From an uncultured Sphingorhabdus sp. (GTDB lineage Bacteria > Pseudomonadota > Alphaproteobacteria > Sphingomonadales > Sphingomonadaceae): a stretch of 49,355 nucleotides of DNA. The position numbers and the translations under genes were made by a program. The stretch is taken from positions 1-49,355 of the forward strand of contig CAJQNR010000086.1 of the NCBI GenBank assembly GCA_905479715.1. The letters are read 5' to 3'. The notes beneath the pieces are model-generated. The model saw nothing but the letters and a program-made list of their open reading frames with translations, had not been told where the DNA came from and ran no database searches. Positions 9,765 to 19,914 of the stretch are shown here, piece after piece. Numbering within the stretch: position 1 is the stretch's first letter; each line of letters opens with the position of its first letter.

Positions 9765-9770
9765 ATGGGT

Positions 9771-11354
<1,584 letters not shown>

Positions 11355-11494
11355 TCAAACCGTCGCAATCAGGGGGCAGATATGGCGCAGCGAGCTGGTT
11401 ATTGGCAATTTCATGGTGTTTTTTGCTGTAAATTTGCTGGTAGATATCGGATTCTTCAATTCTGTAATATACGATTCGAGCGGGCTTGCGCGGC

Positions 11495-12040
11495 ATGACG
11501 ATTTCTGCGGTCGAGCGATTGAGTGAGGGGCAGCGCGATTGTTTGCGGCTTGTGCTAGCGCATCACAACTCCAAGGAAATCGCCAGGGAACTGGGAATTT
11601 CTCCGCATACGGTAGATCAACGATTACGCATGGCTATGCGTATTCTGGACGTGCAGTCGAGATTCGAGGCGGCACGCAAATTTGCTGCGCTTGATCTAGA
11701 AGCCGTTTATCAACCATTGATATATCAAATATCGGATGTTGAGCCGTCCGGAAAAAACGGGGAACCCCAGTCATCGACCGGAAGGAACGTAAGTTACGCA
11801 AGAAACAGGGCGGGACTGATAAATGATGGTTCAGATGTGGATGGCAGTGCTGTTGTCATGGCGTTTGAGAAATCAGAAATCAGGCACCGGCCGCTTCCCG
11901 TTCCGCGACATCGTGGCGAGAAAAATACGCTTGGTACCGCGGAACGATTGGGGTGGATATTGGCGATCGCTGTCGGATCCGCTTTATCTTTCGGTGGACT
12001 TCTCGCGGGGTTGGAAGCGCTTTCCCGGCTCAAAGGTTGA
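11495..12040 (+). CDS. LuxR-family HTH regulator with C-terminal transmembrane segment
   Basis: LSEGQRDCLRLVLAHHNSKEIARELGISPHTVDQRLRMAMRILD GerE-type HTH; hydrophobic LGWILAIAVGSALSFGGLLAGL near the C-terminus. Confidence 0.8.
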   Translation: MTISAVERLSEGQRDCLRLVLAHHNSKEIARELGISPHTVDQRLRMAMRILDVQSRFEAARKFAALDLEAVYQPLIYQISDVEPSGKNGEPQSSTGRNVSYARNRAGLINDGSDVDGSAVVMAFEKSEIRHRPLPVPRHRGEKNTLGTAERLGWILAIAVGSALSFGGLLAGLEALSRLKG

Positions 12041-12127
12041 TCAGCAATCGATCTGGAATGCGCATCCGCACCTCGAATAGGTGACTTTGAATTGCGAGAG
12101 ATGTCGATTTTGGGGAAAGGAAGATTG

Positions 12128-12487
12128 ATGCTGAAACAACGACGAAATGCTGCTGACAATTTGGCGCAACGACTGTTTGCCACGGAACAGGCTGTTGACG
12201 AAGCAATATGCAAAATGGCCGATTTGGCGGGATATATGCCGGTTGCTAGGGCGAATGCCAATTTGTCGGCTGTGGTCGGCCAAGATGCGATATCGCAAGC
12301 GGCCGAGACCTTGTCCGCATTGGTTGATGCCAGAGGGCAACTGATTGCAACGCACAACCGACTGGCAGAAACGCGAGATCAAATCGGATTGCAGGCAATG
12401 GCGATGGGCAGCGGGGATATGAAGCCACCGGTGCTTCAAAACAGAAAGGATGTAAAAATAGTCAATATGACAGACCATGCTGCCTAG
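12128..12487 (+). CDS. Hypothetical alpha-helical protein
   Basis: ORF in the same strand and spacing as its neighbours; good SD (AAGGA) before ATG 12128. Confidence 0.6.
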   Translation: MLKQRRNAADNLAQRLFATEQAVDEAICKMADLAGYMPVARANANLSAVVGQDAISQAAETLSALVDARGQLIATHNRLAETRDQIGLQAMAMGSGDMKPPVLQNRKDVKIVNMTDHAA

Positions 12488-12549
12488 TCATTTGTGACCG
12501 TGTCTGCCCAAAATGTAACGGACACCCGCATGACCATGGCCTTGGCGCT

Positions 12550-12993
12550 ATGATCTTCAATACAATCTGGGCTTACATATATTATATTTTTTTGGTCGCC
12601 TGTTGTGGATATGCCGTTTTCCGCGGTTCCCGTTCTGAATATTTCGGCGCGGCGATCATGATCATCGGGTCTGTTTTTACGTTGATCATGAGCAGGCTGT
12701 TTGGCACCGCCTGGACAAGCGTGGAAATCGGCATATTTGCAATTGATATCATCGCACTTTTTGCGTTGATTTATCTGGCCCTGAAATCTGATCGTTTTTG
12801 GCCGATGTGGGCAACCGCATTTCACTTGCTTGCGGTGACGGTTCATACAGCGATGATGGTGGCACCGCAGATAACCTCTTGGGCTTTTGCAACTGGAGCA
12901 GTGTTCTGGGCCTATCCTATGCTTCTGGCACTGGCGATCGGTTCCACTGAACACACGCCCATGCTGCCCGATTGCGAAATCAATTCCAGCTAA
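12550..12993 (+). CDS. Small integral membrane protein (about 4 TM), hypothetical
   Basis: 147 aa dominated by hydrophobic segments; upstream of the glycosyltransferase. Confidence 0.65.
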   Translation: MIFNTIWAYIYYIFLVACCGYAVFRGSRSEYFGAAIMIIGSVFTLIMSRLFGTAWTSVEIGIFAIDIIALFALIYLALKSDRFWPMWATAFHLLAVTVHTAMMVAPQITSWAFATGAVFWAYPMLLALAIGSTEHTPMLPDCEINSS

Positions 12994-13081
12994 CGTCGCA
13001 TACCGGCCAGGTCACCTATTTCTAACCATTGTCTTCATTTTCTGCAGCAGCACCGCTTCTGTGAAACGACGGAGTATAACC

Positions 13082-14509
13082 ATGGCGAGCGATTATTTTT
13101 TGCTATTTCTCGACATTTTGCAAAAAGAAATGCTGCTTTTTGCGAGCCTGTGCTTTCTGGTCGGTTCAACTGACGATCTGGTTTTTGATGGGCTGTGGAT
13201 TTTTTACAGCTTGCAGCGCAAGCTGTTCGTTTATTCCCGCTATAATCGGGCAACCGTTGAAACACTGGGTGAAATCGCGCCCGGATGCCGGATGGCGATA
13301 TTTGTACCGGCCTGGAAAGAGGCGACGGTCATTGGTGCAATGCTGGCGAGATGTTTGCAGCAATGGACATCAAGCAATTATCGTATTTACGTCGGTTGTT
13401 ATCCCAATGATCCCAAGACCATTGCGGCGGTTGCGACAGCGTCGTCCGGTATGGACAATGTCCGGATTGTCATCTGTCGACGAAACGGACCAACGACAAA
13501 GGCGGATTGTCTCAATCATCTATGGGATGCCTTGTGTCAGGACGAGATTGAGGAAAGGATGAATTTTAAGGCGGTTGTGCTGCACGACGCCGAAGATATT
13601 GTTCATCCTCAGGAACTGCGACTTCTCGAATATCTGATCGGCCGGGCCGCGCTCGTCCAACTGCCCGTCATACCGCGCCGGGCGAGCCGTTCGCGTTGGG
13701 TCGCAGGTCATTATGGCGACGAGTTTGCTGAACTACATGGCAAGCAAATGGTGATGCGCGAGGCGCTCGGAGCCTCAATCCCTTCTGCCGGTGTTGGTTG
13801 TGCTTTTGCCCGCGATGCTCTGTTGAAACTGTCTGTCCGGACGAAGGGGAAGCCTTTCGATGCAGACAGTATGACAGAAGATTATGAACTGGGCCTCAAT
13901 TTGACAGGAGGAGGGGCTCGCGGCATTTTTGCGCGACTTCGAGATCGGCACGGACAATTGGTCGCGACGCAGGAGTTTTTTCCCGAAAAACTTGAAGATG
14001 CCATTCGTCAGAAAAGTCGCTGGATAGCGGGTATCGCTTTGTCGGGATGGGATCGGCTGGGATGGAATAATAGCTGGCGAGAGAATTGGATGCGACTGCG
14101 TGACCGCAAAGCCTGTCTTGCAGCCGTCGTCCTCGCGATCGCCTATATCGCTGTAATGTTGACAGGTGTCTTGCTGCTTGCCGAACTGTTCGGCATCTAC
14201 AAACTGCAGCCCGTCTCTAAATTTTTGCAAATATTGCTTGTCGTCAATGCGGGATTCCTGATGTGGCGAGTGCTTCTGAAAAGCTATTTTGTTTTTTCGC
14301 TGTATGGACTTCGCGAAGCGCTTTTGTCGATACCGAGGACAATCGTGGCCAATCTGATCAATATTCTGGCTGCCTGGCGTGCCATTGGCCACTATATTCA
14401 TCAACTGGCCGGTCATCCTGTGAATTGGGAGAAAACGCGCCATTTCTATCCCGAAATTGAGCAAGTTGAACAATTGAGGTCAAATTGTTCGGATGGCGAT
14501 AGGAATTGA
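13082..14509 (+). CDS. Membrane glycosyltransferase family 2, NfrB-like, without an obvious C-terminal MshEN extension
   Basis: MAIFVPAWKEATVIGAML...; DAED, TEDYELGLNL and QKSRW (QxxRW) motifs; N- and C-terminal TM helices; NfrB-like N-terminus DDLVFDGLWIFY. Confidence 0.82.
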   Translation: MASDYFLLFLDILQKEMLLFASLCFLVGSTDDLVFDGLWIFYSLQRKLFVYSRYNRATVETLGEIAPGCRMAIFVPAWKEATVIGAMLARCLQQWTSSNYRIYVGCYPNDPKTIAAVATASSGMDNVRIVICRRNGPTTKADCLNHLWDALCQDEIEERMNFKAVVLHDAEDIVHPQELRLLEYLIGRAALVQLPVIPRRASRSRWVAGHYGDEFAELHGKQMVMREALGASIPSAGVGCAFARDALLKLSVRTKGKPFDADSMTEDYELGLNLTGGGARGIFARLRDRHGQLVATQEFFPEKLEDAIRQKSRWIAGIALSGWDRLGWNNSWRENWMRLRDRKACLAAVVLAIAYIAVMLTGVLLLAELFGIYKLQPVSKFLQILLVVNAGFLMWRVLLKSYFVFSLYGLREALLSIPRTIVANLINILAAWRAIGHYIHQLAGHPVNWEKTRHFYPEIEQVEQLRSNCSDGDRN

Positions 14510-15641
14510 TGCTGTGCCTTACAAGGTTGCCGGTGCTCCTCTTCGCGCTTGGGGAAGTCTGTTGGTCATATGGATAATGGTGCGCGTCATCTCATGGAAT
14601 GTTCCTGCAAACAATCTTGTAGATCCGACAAGCCCGACGTTGGAGAAGATAGCAAATCGTGACGCCGACCCCGTTCACAGTACGGGAAAGAAATATTCAA
14701 TCAAATTTCAATTTTCGTCACCATCCTTCGCTCGGGATAATGTGATCAACGCACACGACGCCAATTTTTTGCGCGATCCAGCACACAGGTCCATGGATCT
14801 GCTTTCTGCGGACCGGCGTGTTAACCGGCGTAATAATTTATTTACGATGATCCAACCGGAAGTTGCTGGTTACAGGCTTCCACCCGGCGCATCATTCCAG
14901 CAGGATTCAGGTTCTGAGTCGGAAATTGAACAGATCAGGCCAATATCGCATTTCGCTGCCAAGCAACGCGGGAAGGGATTAAGCGGCTATTCTTGGGTTT
15001 TCGTCAGACAAACCTCCCAAAGTCTAGAGACGGAGTCGAGAGGAGGTGGGGCGATCATATCAAATGGTCAATATGGCGGCAGCCAGATCGGTTTCATCCT
15101 GTCCTATCCAATATTGATCCATCCCGCCCCCGAATTGGCGGCCTATGGCCGACTATCCGCGGCGCTGGCTCCGCTGTCGCAAGAGGAAGTCGCCATTGGC
15201 GTGAAGGTGCATCCAATGCATAGCCTGCCTTTTTCTATCTACGCCGAGCAAAGGCTGGCTGCGGATTCTGGCGGTGGCCGTGGGACGGCTTTTTATGTCG
15301 CAGGTGGTACGGGACCGGATCATATCATCGAAAAAGTTACACTCGAGACTTATGCACAGGCGGGATATGTGCTGGGTGACTATGAGACCCATTTCTATGA
15401 CGGGTCTGCGACCGTGCTGCGCCCGATTGCAGAAGCCGATCGCAAGAAATTATCTGTTGGGGCAGGGGTATGGGCCGGTGGTCAACGCCAGATCGGCCGA
15501 CTCGATGTCGGACCGCGTGCCGATTTCAGAGTTCCGCTTGGCACCGCATCGGCGCGCGTGGCGGTCGATTGGCGAGTTCGCGTCGCTGGCCATGCGCGAC
15601 CGGAAAGCGGCCTGGCGATAACCGTTTCCACAGGCTTTTAG
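14493..15641 (+). CDS. NfrA C-terminal-like outer-membrane/export protein
   Basis: Starts inside the end of the NfrB-like gene (17-nt overlap); N-terminal hydrophobic segment; C-terminal beta-rich GGRGTAFYVAGGTGPD...TYAQAGYVLGDYETHFYDGSATVLRP region. Confidence 0.65.
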   Translation: MAIGIDAVPYKVAGAPLRAWGSLLVIWIMVRVISWNVPANNLVDPTSPTLEKIANRDADPVHSTGKKYSIKFQFSSPSFARDNVINAHDANFLRDPAHRSMDLLSADRRVNRRNNLFTMIQPEVAGYRLPPGASFQQDSGSESEIEQIRPISHFAAKQRGKGLSGYSWVFVRQTSQSLETESRGGGAIISNGQYGGSQIGFILSYPILIHPAPELAAYGRLSAALAPLSQEEVAIGVKVHPMHSLPFSIYAEQRLAADSGGGRGTAFYVAGGTGPDHIIEKVTLETYAQAGYVLGDYETHFYDGSATVLRPIAEADRKKLSVGAGVWAGGQRQIGRLDVGPRADFRVPLGTASARVAVDWRVRVAGHARPESGLAITVSTGF

Positions 15642-15744
15642 ACCGGCAGAATATTGGGGTTGTGCAGCAATTGAATTGAATTCTATCATTCAAGACGGCA
15701 ACGCCCTTTATCCCGCAACAAAAAGAGATTAGTCCAATGAGAAT

Positions 15745-16659
15745 ATGGACATTTATCTCCCCATCGCCAATCTTTCAGTCAATGCATTTGTCATCGTCCT
15801 TCTTGGCGGACTGGTGGGAATTTTGTCGGGAATGTTCGGCGTCGGTGGCGGGTTTCTGACCACCCCGTTGCTTATTTTTTACGGCATACCGCCAACGGTC
15901 GCTGCCGCTTCTGCATCCACCCAGGTCACGGGAGCCAGTATCTCGGGAGTTGCCGCCCATATGCGCCGGAAAGGAGTTGATTTCCGGATGGGCGCAATAT
16001 TGGTGGCCGGCGGTATGATAGGGACGTTGATCGGAACAGGGCTCTTCCAGATTTTGCAACGCTGGGGCCAGATCGATACCGTCATCAATGTGCTATATGT
16101 CCTGATGCTGTCGAGCATTGGCGGGTTGATGTTCAAAGAATCCTTGCAGAGTGTACGAGCTATGCGTGCCGGCAAGCCGATGCCTGCACGCAAGAGGCGG
16201 CATCATCCATTGGTCGCCAATCTTCCCTTTCGATGGCGCTTTTACCGCTCAGGTCTCTATATTTCGCCCATCGCCCCGTTCATACTCGGCCTTCTCACCG
16301 GCATATTGACCATGCTACTGGGTGTCGGTGGCGGTTTTATCATGGTGCCGGCGATGCTCTATCTGCTCGGTATGGGCGCCCAAGTGGTGGTCGGAACCTC
16401 ATTGTTTCAAATCCTGTTTGTCACCATCGCGTCGACGATGATGCACAGCATGACCACGCGGGCGGTCGATATCGTTTTGGCATCGCTGTTGCTGCTTGGC
16501 AGCGTGACTGGCGCGCAACTGGGGGCAAAATTTGCCCAGCGCATGCGCCCTGAATATCTGCGGCTAAGCCTGGCAGCCATGGTGTTGCTTGTTGCGATCC
16601 GTATGGCATTGGGGTTGGGATTCCAACCCGATGAAATCTACACGGTGCAACTGCTATGA
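15745..16659 (+). CDS. Sulfite exporter TauE/SafE family protein
   Basis: GILSGMFGVGGGFLTTPLLIFYGIPPTVAAASAS; second repeat LLGVGGGFIMVPAMLY. Confidence 0.93.
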   Translation: MDIYLPIANLSVNAFVIVLLGGLVGILSGMFGVGGGFLTTPLLIFYGIPPTVAAASASTQVTGASISGVAAHMRRKGVDFRMGAILVAGGMIGTLIGTGLFQILQRWGQIDTVINVLYVLMLSSIGGLMFKESLQSVRAMRAGKPMPARKRRHHPLVANLPFRWRFYRSGLYISPIAPFILGLLTGILTMLLGVGGGFIMVPAMLYLLGMGAQVVVGTSLFQILFVTIASTMMHSMTTRAVDIVLASLLLLGSVTGAQLGAKFAQRMRPEYLRLSLAAMVLLVAIRMALGLGFQPDEIYTVQLL

Positions 16660-17429
16660 TGCGGCGGCGCGTTCTTTTGGCTCGTTTGCTCGCGCTTTTC
16701 GGCATCACAATGTTGACGGTGGCGGCTACACCGGTGCTGGTTCCCGAAGTATCCCAGGATCGCATCAGTATCAGGGGTGATTTTAACGGCGCACAATTGC
16801 TGCTGTTTGGTGCCATCACCTACCCGCCGGGCACCCGCAATAAAGATCAGGCTGATATTGTGGTTGTCCTCAAGGGACCGGTTGAATCAATCATCGTTCG
16901 CGAGAAACAGCAAATAGCGGGTATCTGGATCAATGCTGCGAGCAGCGAATTCCGTTCCGCTCCAGGCTTTTACGCGGTTGCTTCCTCCAAGCCGATTGAT
17001 CAGATCGTTGATGGAAAAACAGCAGACATCTACGAGTTGGGACTTCATCATCTGCAGCTTTCTCCTGCCGGTGCGATTGACAGCCGTGAACTGGACCGCT
17101 TCGTTAACGGATTGGTGGATCTGAAATCCCGTGGAGAACTTTTCAAAAATTTACCCAATAGCGTCAAGATCACCAACAGCGTGCTGTATCAGGCGCGGAT
17201 CAATCTCCCGGCCAGTGTACCGGTGGGCGACTATACGGCGGAAACTTTCCTCATTCTCGATGGCCGGGTTGAGGCAGCAGAAGTCAAAGAGGTTACGATT
17301 GAAAAAATCGGGATGGGACGGTTTATCACCAATCTGTCCCAAAAAAATGGTTTTCTCTACGGCTTGATTGCTGTGTTTATTTCGGTCGTTCTGGGTTGGT
17401 CTGCTGGTTATCTGTTTCGCAAGATGTGA
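16656..17429 (+). CDS. TIGR02186 family transmembrane protein
   Basis: ATGA overlap with the TauE gene; LVPEVSQDRISIRGDFNGAQLLLFGAI is characteristic of the family. Confidence 0.85.
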   Translation: MMRRRVLLARLLALFGITMLTVAATPVLVPEVSQDRISIRGDFNGAQLLLFGAITYPPGTRNKDQADIVVVLKGPVESIIVREKQQIAGIWINAASSEFRSAPGFYAVASSKPIDQIVDGKTADIYELGLHHLQLSPAGAIDSRELDRFVNGLVDLKSRGELFKNLPNSVKITNSVLYQARINLPASVPVGDYTAETFLILDGRVEAAEVKEVTIEKIGMGRFITNLSQKNGFLYGLIAVFISVVLGWSAGYLFRKM

Positions 17430-17541
17430 GGCATGTTTCCTCTCAGATGTCCCGCATTTTTCTTTCTGCACGCCCAGTAAACGTTCCTTAACCATGACCC
17501 ACTAGTTCTGTGTCCTGACCAGTAAAACAGGAATAACACGA

Positions 17542-19245
17542 ATGTCCGACATGGGATCACATAATTTCTCCGCCGCCAGCGCAACGCCGGTTTCTCATAA
17601 TGGGTTACACGGTAGCAGCAGCCACGGCTCCGCTCCAAAGCGAAGCGAAGGCCATAAAATCGGAGAAGTTATCGAGATCGCGGGGTCGGGTTCGAAAATT
17701 GTCATGGATAGTGTTGTCCTGAACAAATTGCTCGATCATCCTGATCCGACGGTCAAAATGGCGGGTCAAGTGGGGAGCCAGATCAAGATTCGTGTCGGTC
17801 AGACCTGGCTGCTGGCCAATATCCGAACCCAGAGGCTCTATGAGGGGCAAGCAGGATTGGTGATTGCCGAGATCGATTTTCTGGGAGAGGGTGACGAAGA
17901 ACAGCTTACCGGCCATATCTATAATTTCCGTCGCGGTGTCACTCGCTACCCGACGCCAGCGTCGCTTGTTTATGCGGTGACCACAGCCGACCTTAAGCAA
18001 GTCTATGCTTCGGATGGTCGCGCCAATGTTGAAATCGGCACGGTCTATCCTACCGATGACATTCGCGGCGCGCTTTATGTGGATGCCATGCTCGGCAAGC
18101 ATTTTGCGCTGCTGGGATCAACCGGTACCGGTAAGTCGACTTCGGCGGCTCTCATTCTGCATAAAATCTGTGATCTCGCTCCTGAAGGTCATATCATCAT
18201 GATCGATCCGCACGGTGAATATTCTGCGGCATTCAAGGACAATGGCAAATTGTTCGACGTGAACAATCTGAACTTGCCATATTGGCTGATGAATTTTCGC
18301 GAACATTGCGAAGTGTTTGTTCAGTCCAAAGGCGACGCCAAGCAGATGGACTGTGACATTCTCGCGAAATGCCTGCTTGCCGCAAAAGCAAAAAGCCAGG
18401 CGTCCGCGCAAGTCGCAAAATTGACGGTGGATTCACCAGTGCCATATCTGCTGTCCGATCTTACCAGCATTCTGCAAAATGAAATGGGCAAGCTGGACAA
18501 GGCGACGAATAGCGCTCCCTATCAGCGGCTCAAAACAAAGATTGACGAGATCAAGGCCGATCCGCGGTACAGCTTCATGTTTTCGGGGATGCTCGTCGGT
18601 GACACGATGGCGGCGTTTCTCGCCAAGATTTTCAGACTGCCGTCCGAAGGCAAGCCTATTTCGATAATTGATGTCTCGGCGATGCCGTCAGAGATCACGC
18701 CCACGGTGGTTTCTGTGCTCAGTCGTCTGGTGTTTGATTATGCAATCTGGGCCCGCAACGAGGCTCAGCGCCCGATGCTTCTCGTTTGTGAGGAAGCGCA
18801 CCGTTATATTCCGAATGATGATGTTGCCGAAGAAAGCAGCGTCCGTGATATTCTCAGCCGGATCGCCAAGGAAGGCCGGAAATATGGTGTGTCTCTGGGT
18901 TTGATTACCCAGCGGCCGTCCGACCTTGCCGAAGGCGTGCTTTCACAATGTGGTACAATCCTGTCGATGCGTCTCAACAATGACCGAGATCAGGCCTTTG
19001 TTAAGGCTGCAATGCCGGAAGGCGCACGCGGCTTTCTCGACTCGATCCCTGCCTTGCGCAATCGCGAAGTGATCTGCTGTGGTGAAGGCGTTGCAATTCC
19101 AATCCGTGTCTCGCTGGATACGCTGGCCGAGGAACGGCGTCCGGCATCGGAAGACCCGATATTCTCGGATCTGTGGCGCGAACATGGTGGCGAAGAAGAA
19201 ATCATCCAGCGCGTTATCAAACGCTGGAGAGCGCAGGGTCGATAG
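17542..19245 (+). CDS. HerA/DUF87-type ATP-binding protein
   Basis: Walker A GSTGTGKST; IDPHGEYSAAF; LLVCEEAHRYIPND; SRIAKEGRKYGVSLGLITQRPSDLAEGVLSQC. Confidence 0.93.
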   Translation: MSDMGSHNFSAASATPVSHNGLHGSSSHGSAPKRSEGHKIGEVIEIAGSGSKIVMDSVVLNKLLDHPDPTVKMAGQVGSQIKIRVGQTWLLANIRTQRLYEGQAGLVIAEIDFLGEGDEEQLTGHIYNFRRGVTRYPTPASLVYAVTTADLKQVYASDGRANVEIGTVYPTDDIRGALYVDAMLGKHFALLGSTGTGKSTSAALILHKICDLAPEGHIIMIDPHGEYSAAFKDNGKLFDVNNLNLPYWLMNFREHCEVFVQSKGDAKQMDCDILAKCLLAAKAKSQASAQVAKLTVDSPVPYLLSDLTSILQNEMGKLDKATNSAPYQRLKTKIDEIKADPRYSFMFSGMLVGDTMAAFLAKIFRLPSEGKPISIIDVSAMPSEITPTVVSVLSRLVFDYAIWARNEAQRPMLLVCEEAHRYIPNDDVAEESSVRDILSRIAKEGRKYGVSLGLITQRPSDLAEGVLSQCGTILSMRLNNDRDQAFVKAAMPEGARGFLDSIPALRNREVICCGEGVAIPIRVSLDTLAEERRPASEDPIFSDLWREHGGEEEIIQRVIKRWRAQGR

Positions 19246-19375
19246 GTATCATCTCGACCGTTTGTCCATTTCCAGGCGTTGTTAATCGATAGCCGATAGT
19301 AAATTCATAATCATCGATTACATCCGTAGTCATTAGGTCATGCGTCGGGCATGGCCGACTGATACGGAGAATCCG

Positions 19376-19810
19376 ATGGTTGATAATCGCAATTTCCTTC
19401 TGGTCGTGGGGCTGGGTCTCGTTACCGCGTCGATAGTGCCGGCAATGGAAAGTCATGCGCGAAACGCAGAATATTCCCGCCATGAAGAATGGGGGGAAGC
19501 GTTGGCCCGGGATATCAAGGTCCAGGTGCAGGCCGGGATGGCCGAAGCTATCGCTGATATGGAGAAGGGCGCAGAGGATATGCTGCGCGGTGCTGATGAA
19601 ATGGAAGCATATGCCGACCGGCTGGAACGGGACGGTGCTTTTCGTGAACACGAGGCGGCGCGGTATAATAAAGGTAGAGTGACGAAAGTCACTGCCGAGC
19701 AGTTGTTGGCAAATGCCGCCGAAATACGGCGCGGTGCGGAAAAAATGCGCGAAGGGGCCGAGAAAATGCGCGTCGGTGCGAAAAGAATGCAGCGCGACGA
19801 CGATAGCTAA
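19376..19810 (+). CDS. Hypothetical secreted protein with C-terminal heptad repeats
   Basis: N-terminal signal-like segment; RRGAEKM-REGAEKM-RVGAKRM heptads. Confidence 0.65.
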   Translation: MVDNRNFLLVVGLGLVTASIVPAMESHARNAEYSRHEEWGEALARDIKVQVQAGMAEAIADMEKGAEDMLRGADEMEAYADRLERDGAFREHEAARYNKGRVTKVTAEQLLANAAEIRRGAEKMREGAEKMRVGAKRMQRDDDS

Positions 19811-19831
19811 GCGAGATATCGAAAATTGGTG

Positions 19832-19908
19832 CCCCGCTCAGGCGGGGACCCTATGCCAGATATTTCCGTGTTCGAACATGTTGGCGATATTCTCCTTCCT
19901 GCGCAGGA
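19832..19908. repeat. Pair of intergenic palindromes (REP/BIME-like or bidirectional terminator)
   Basis: CCCCGC-TCAG-GCGGGG (19832-19847) and TCCTGCGCAGGA (19897-19908) between convergent genes. Confidence 0.6.
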
Positions 19909-19914
19909 GCGGGA

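Noticed and set aside
13775-14473. 232-aa minus-strand ORF
   Set aside because: Antisense to the NfrB-like gene with its diagnostic GT2 motifs.
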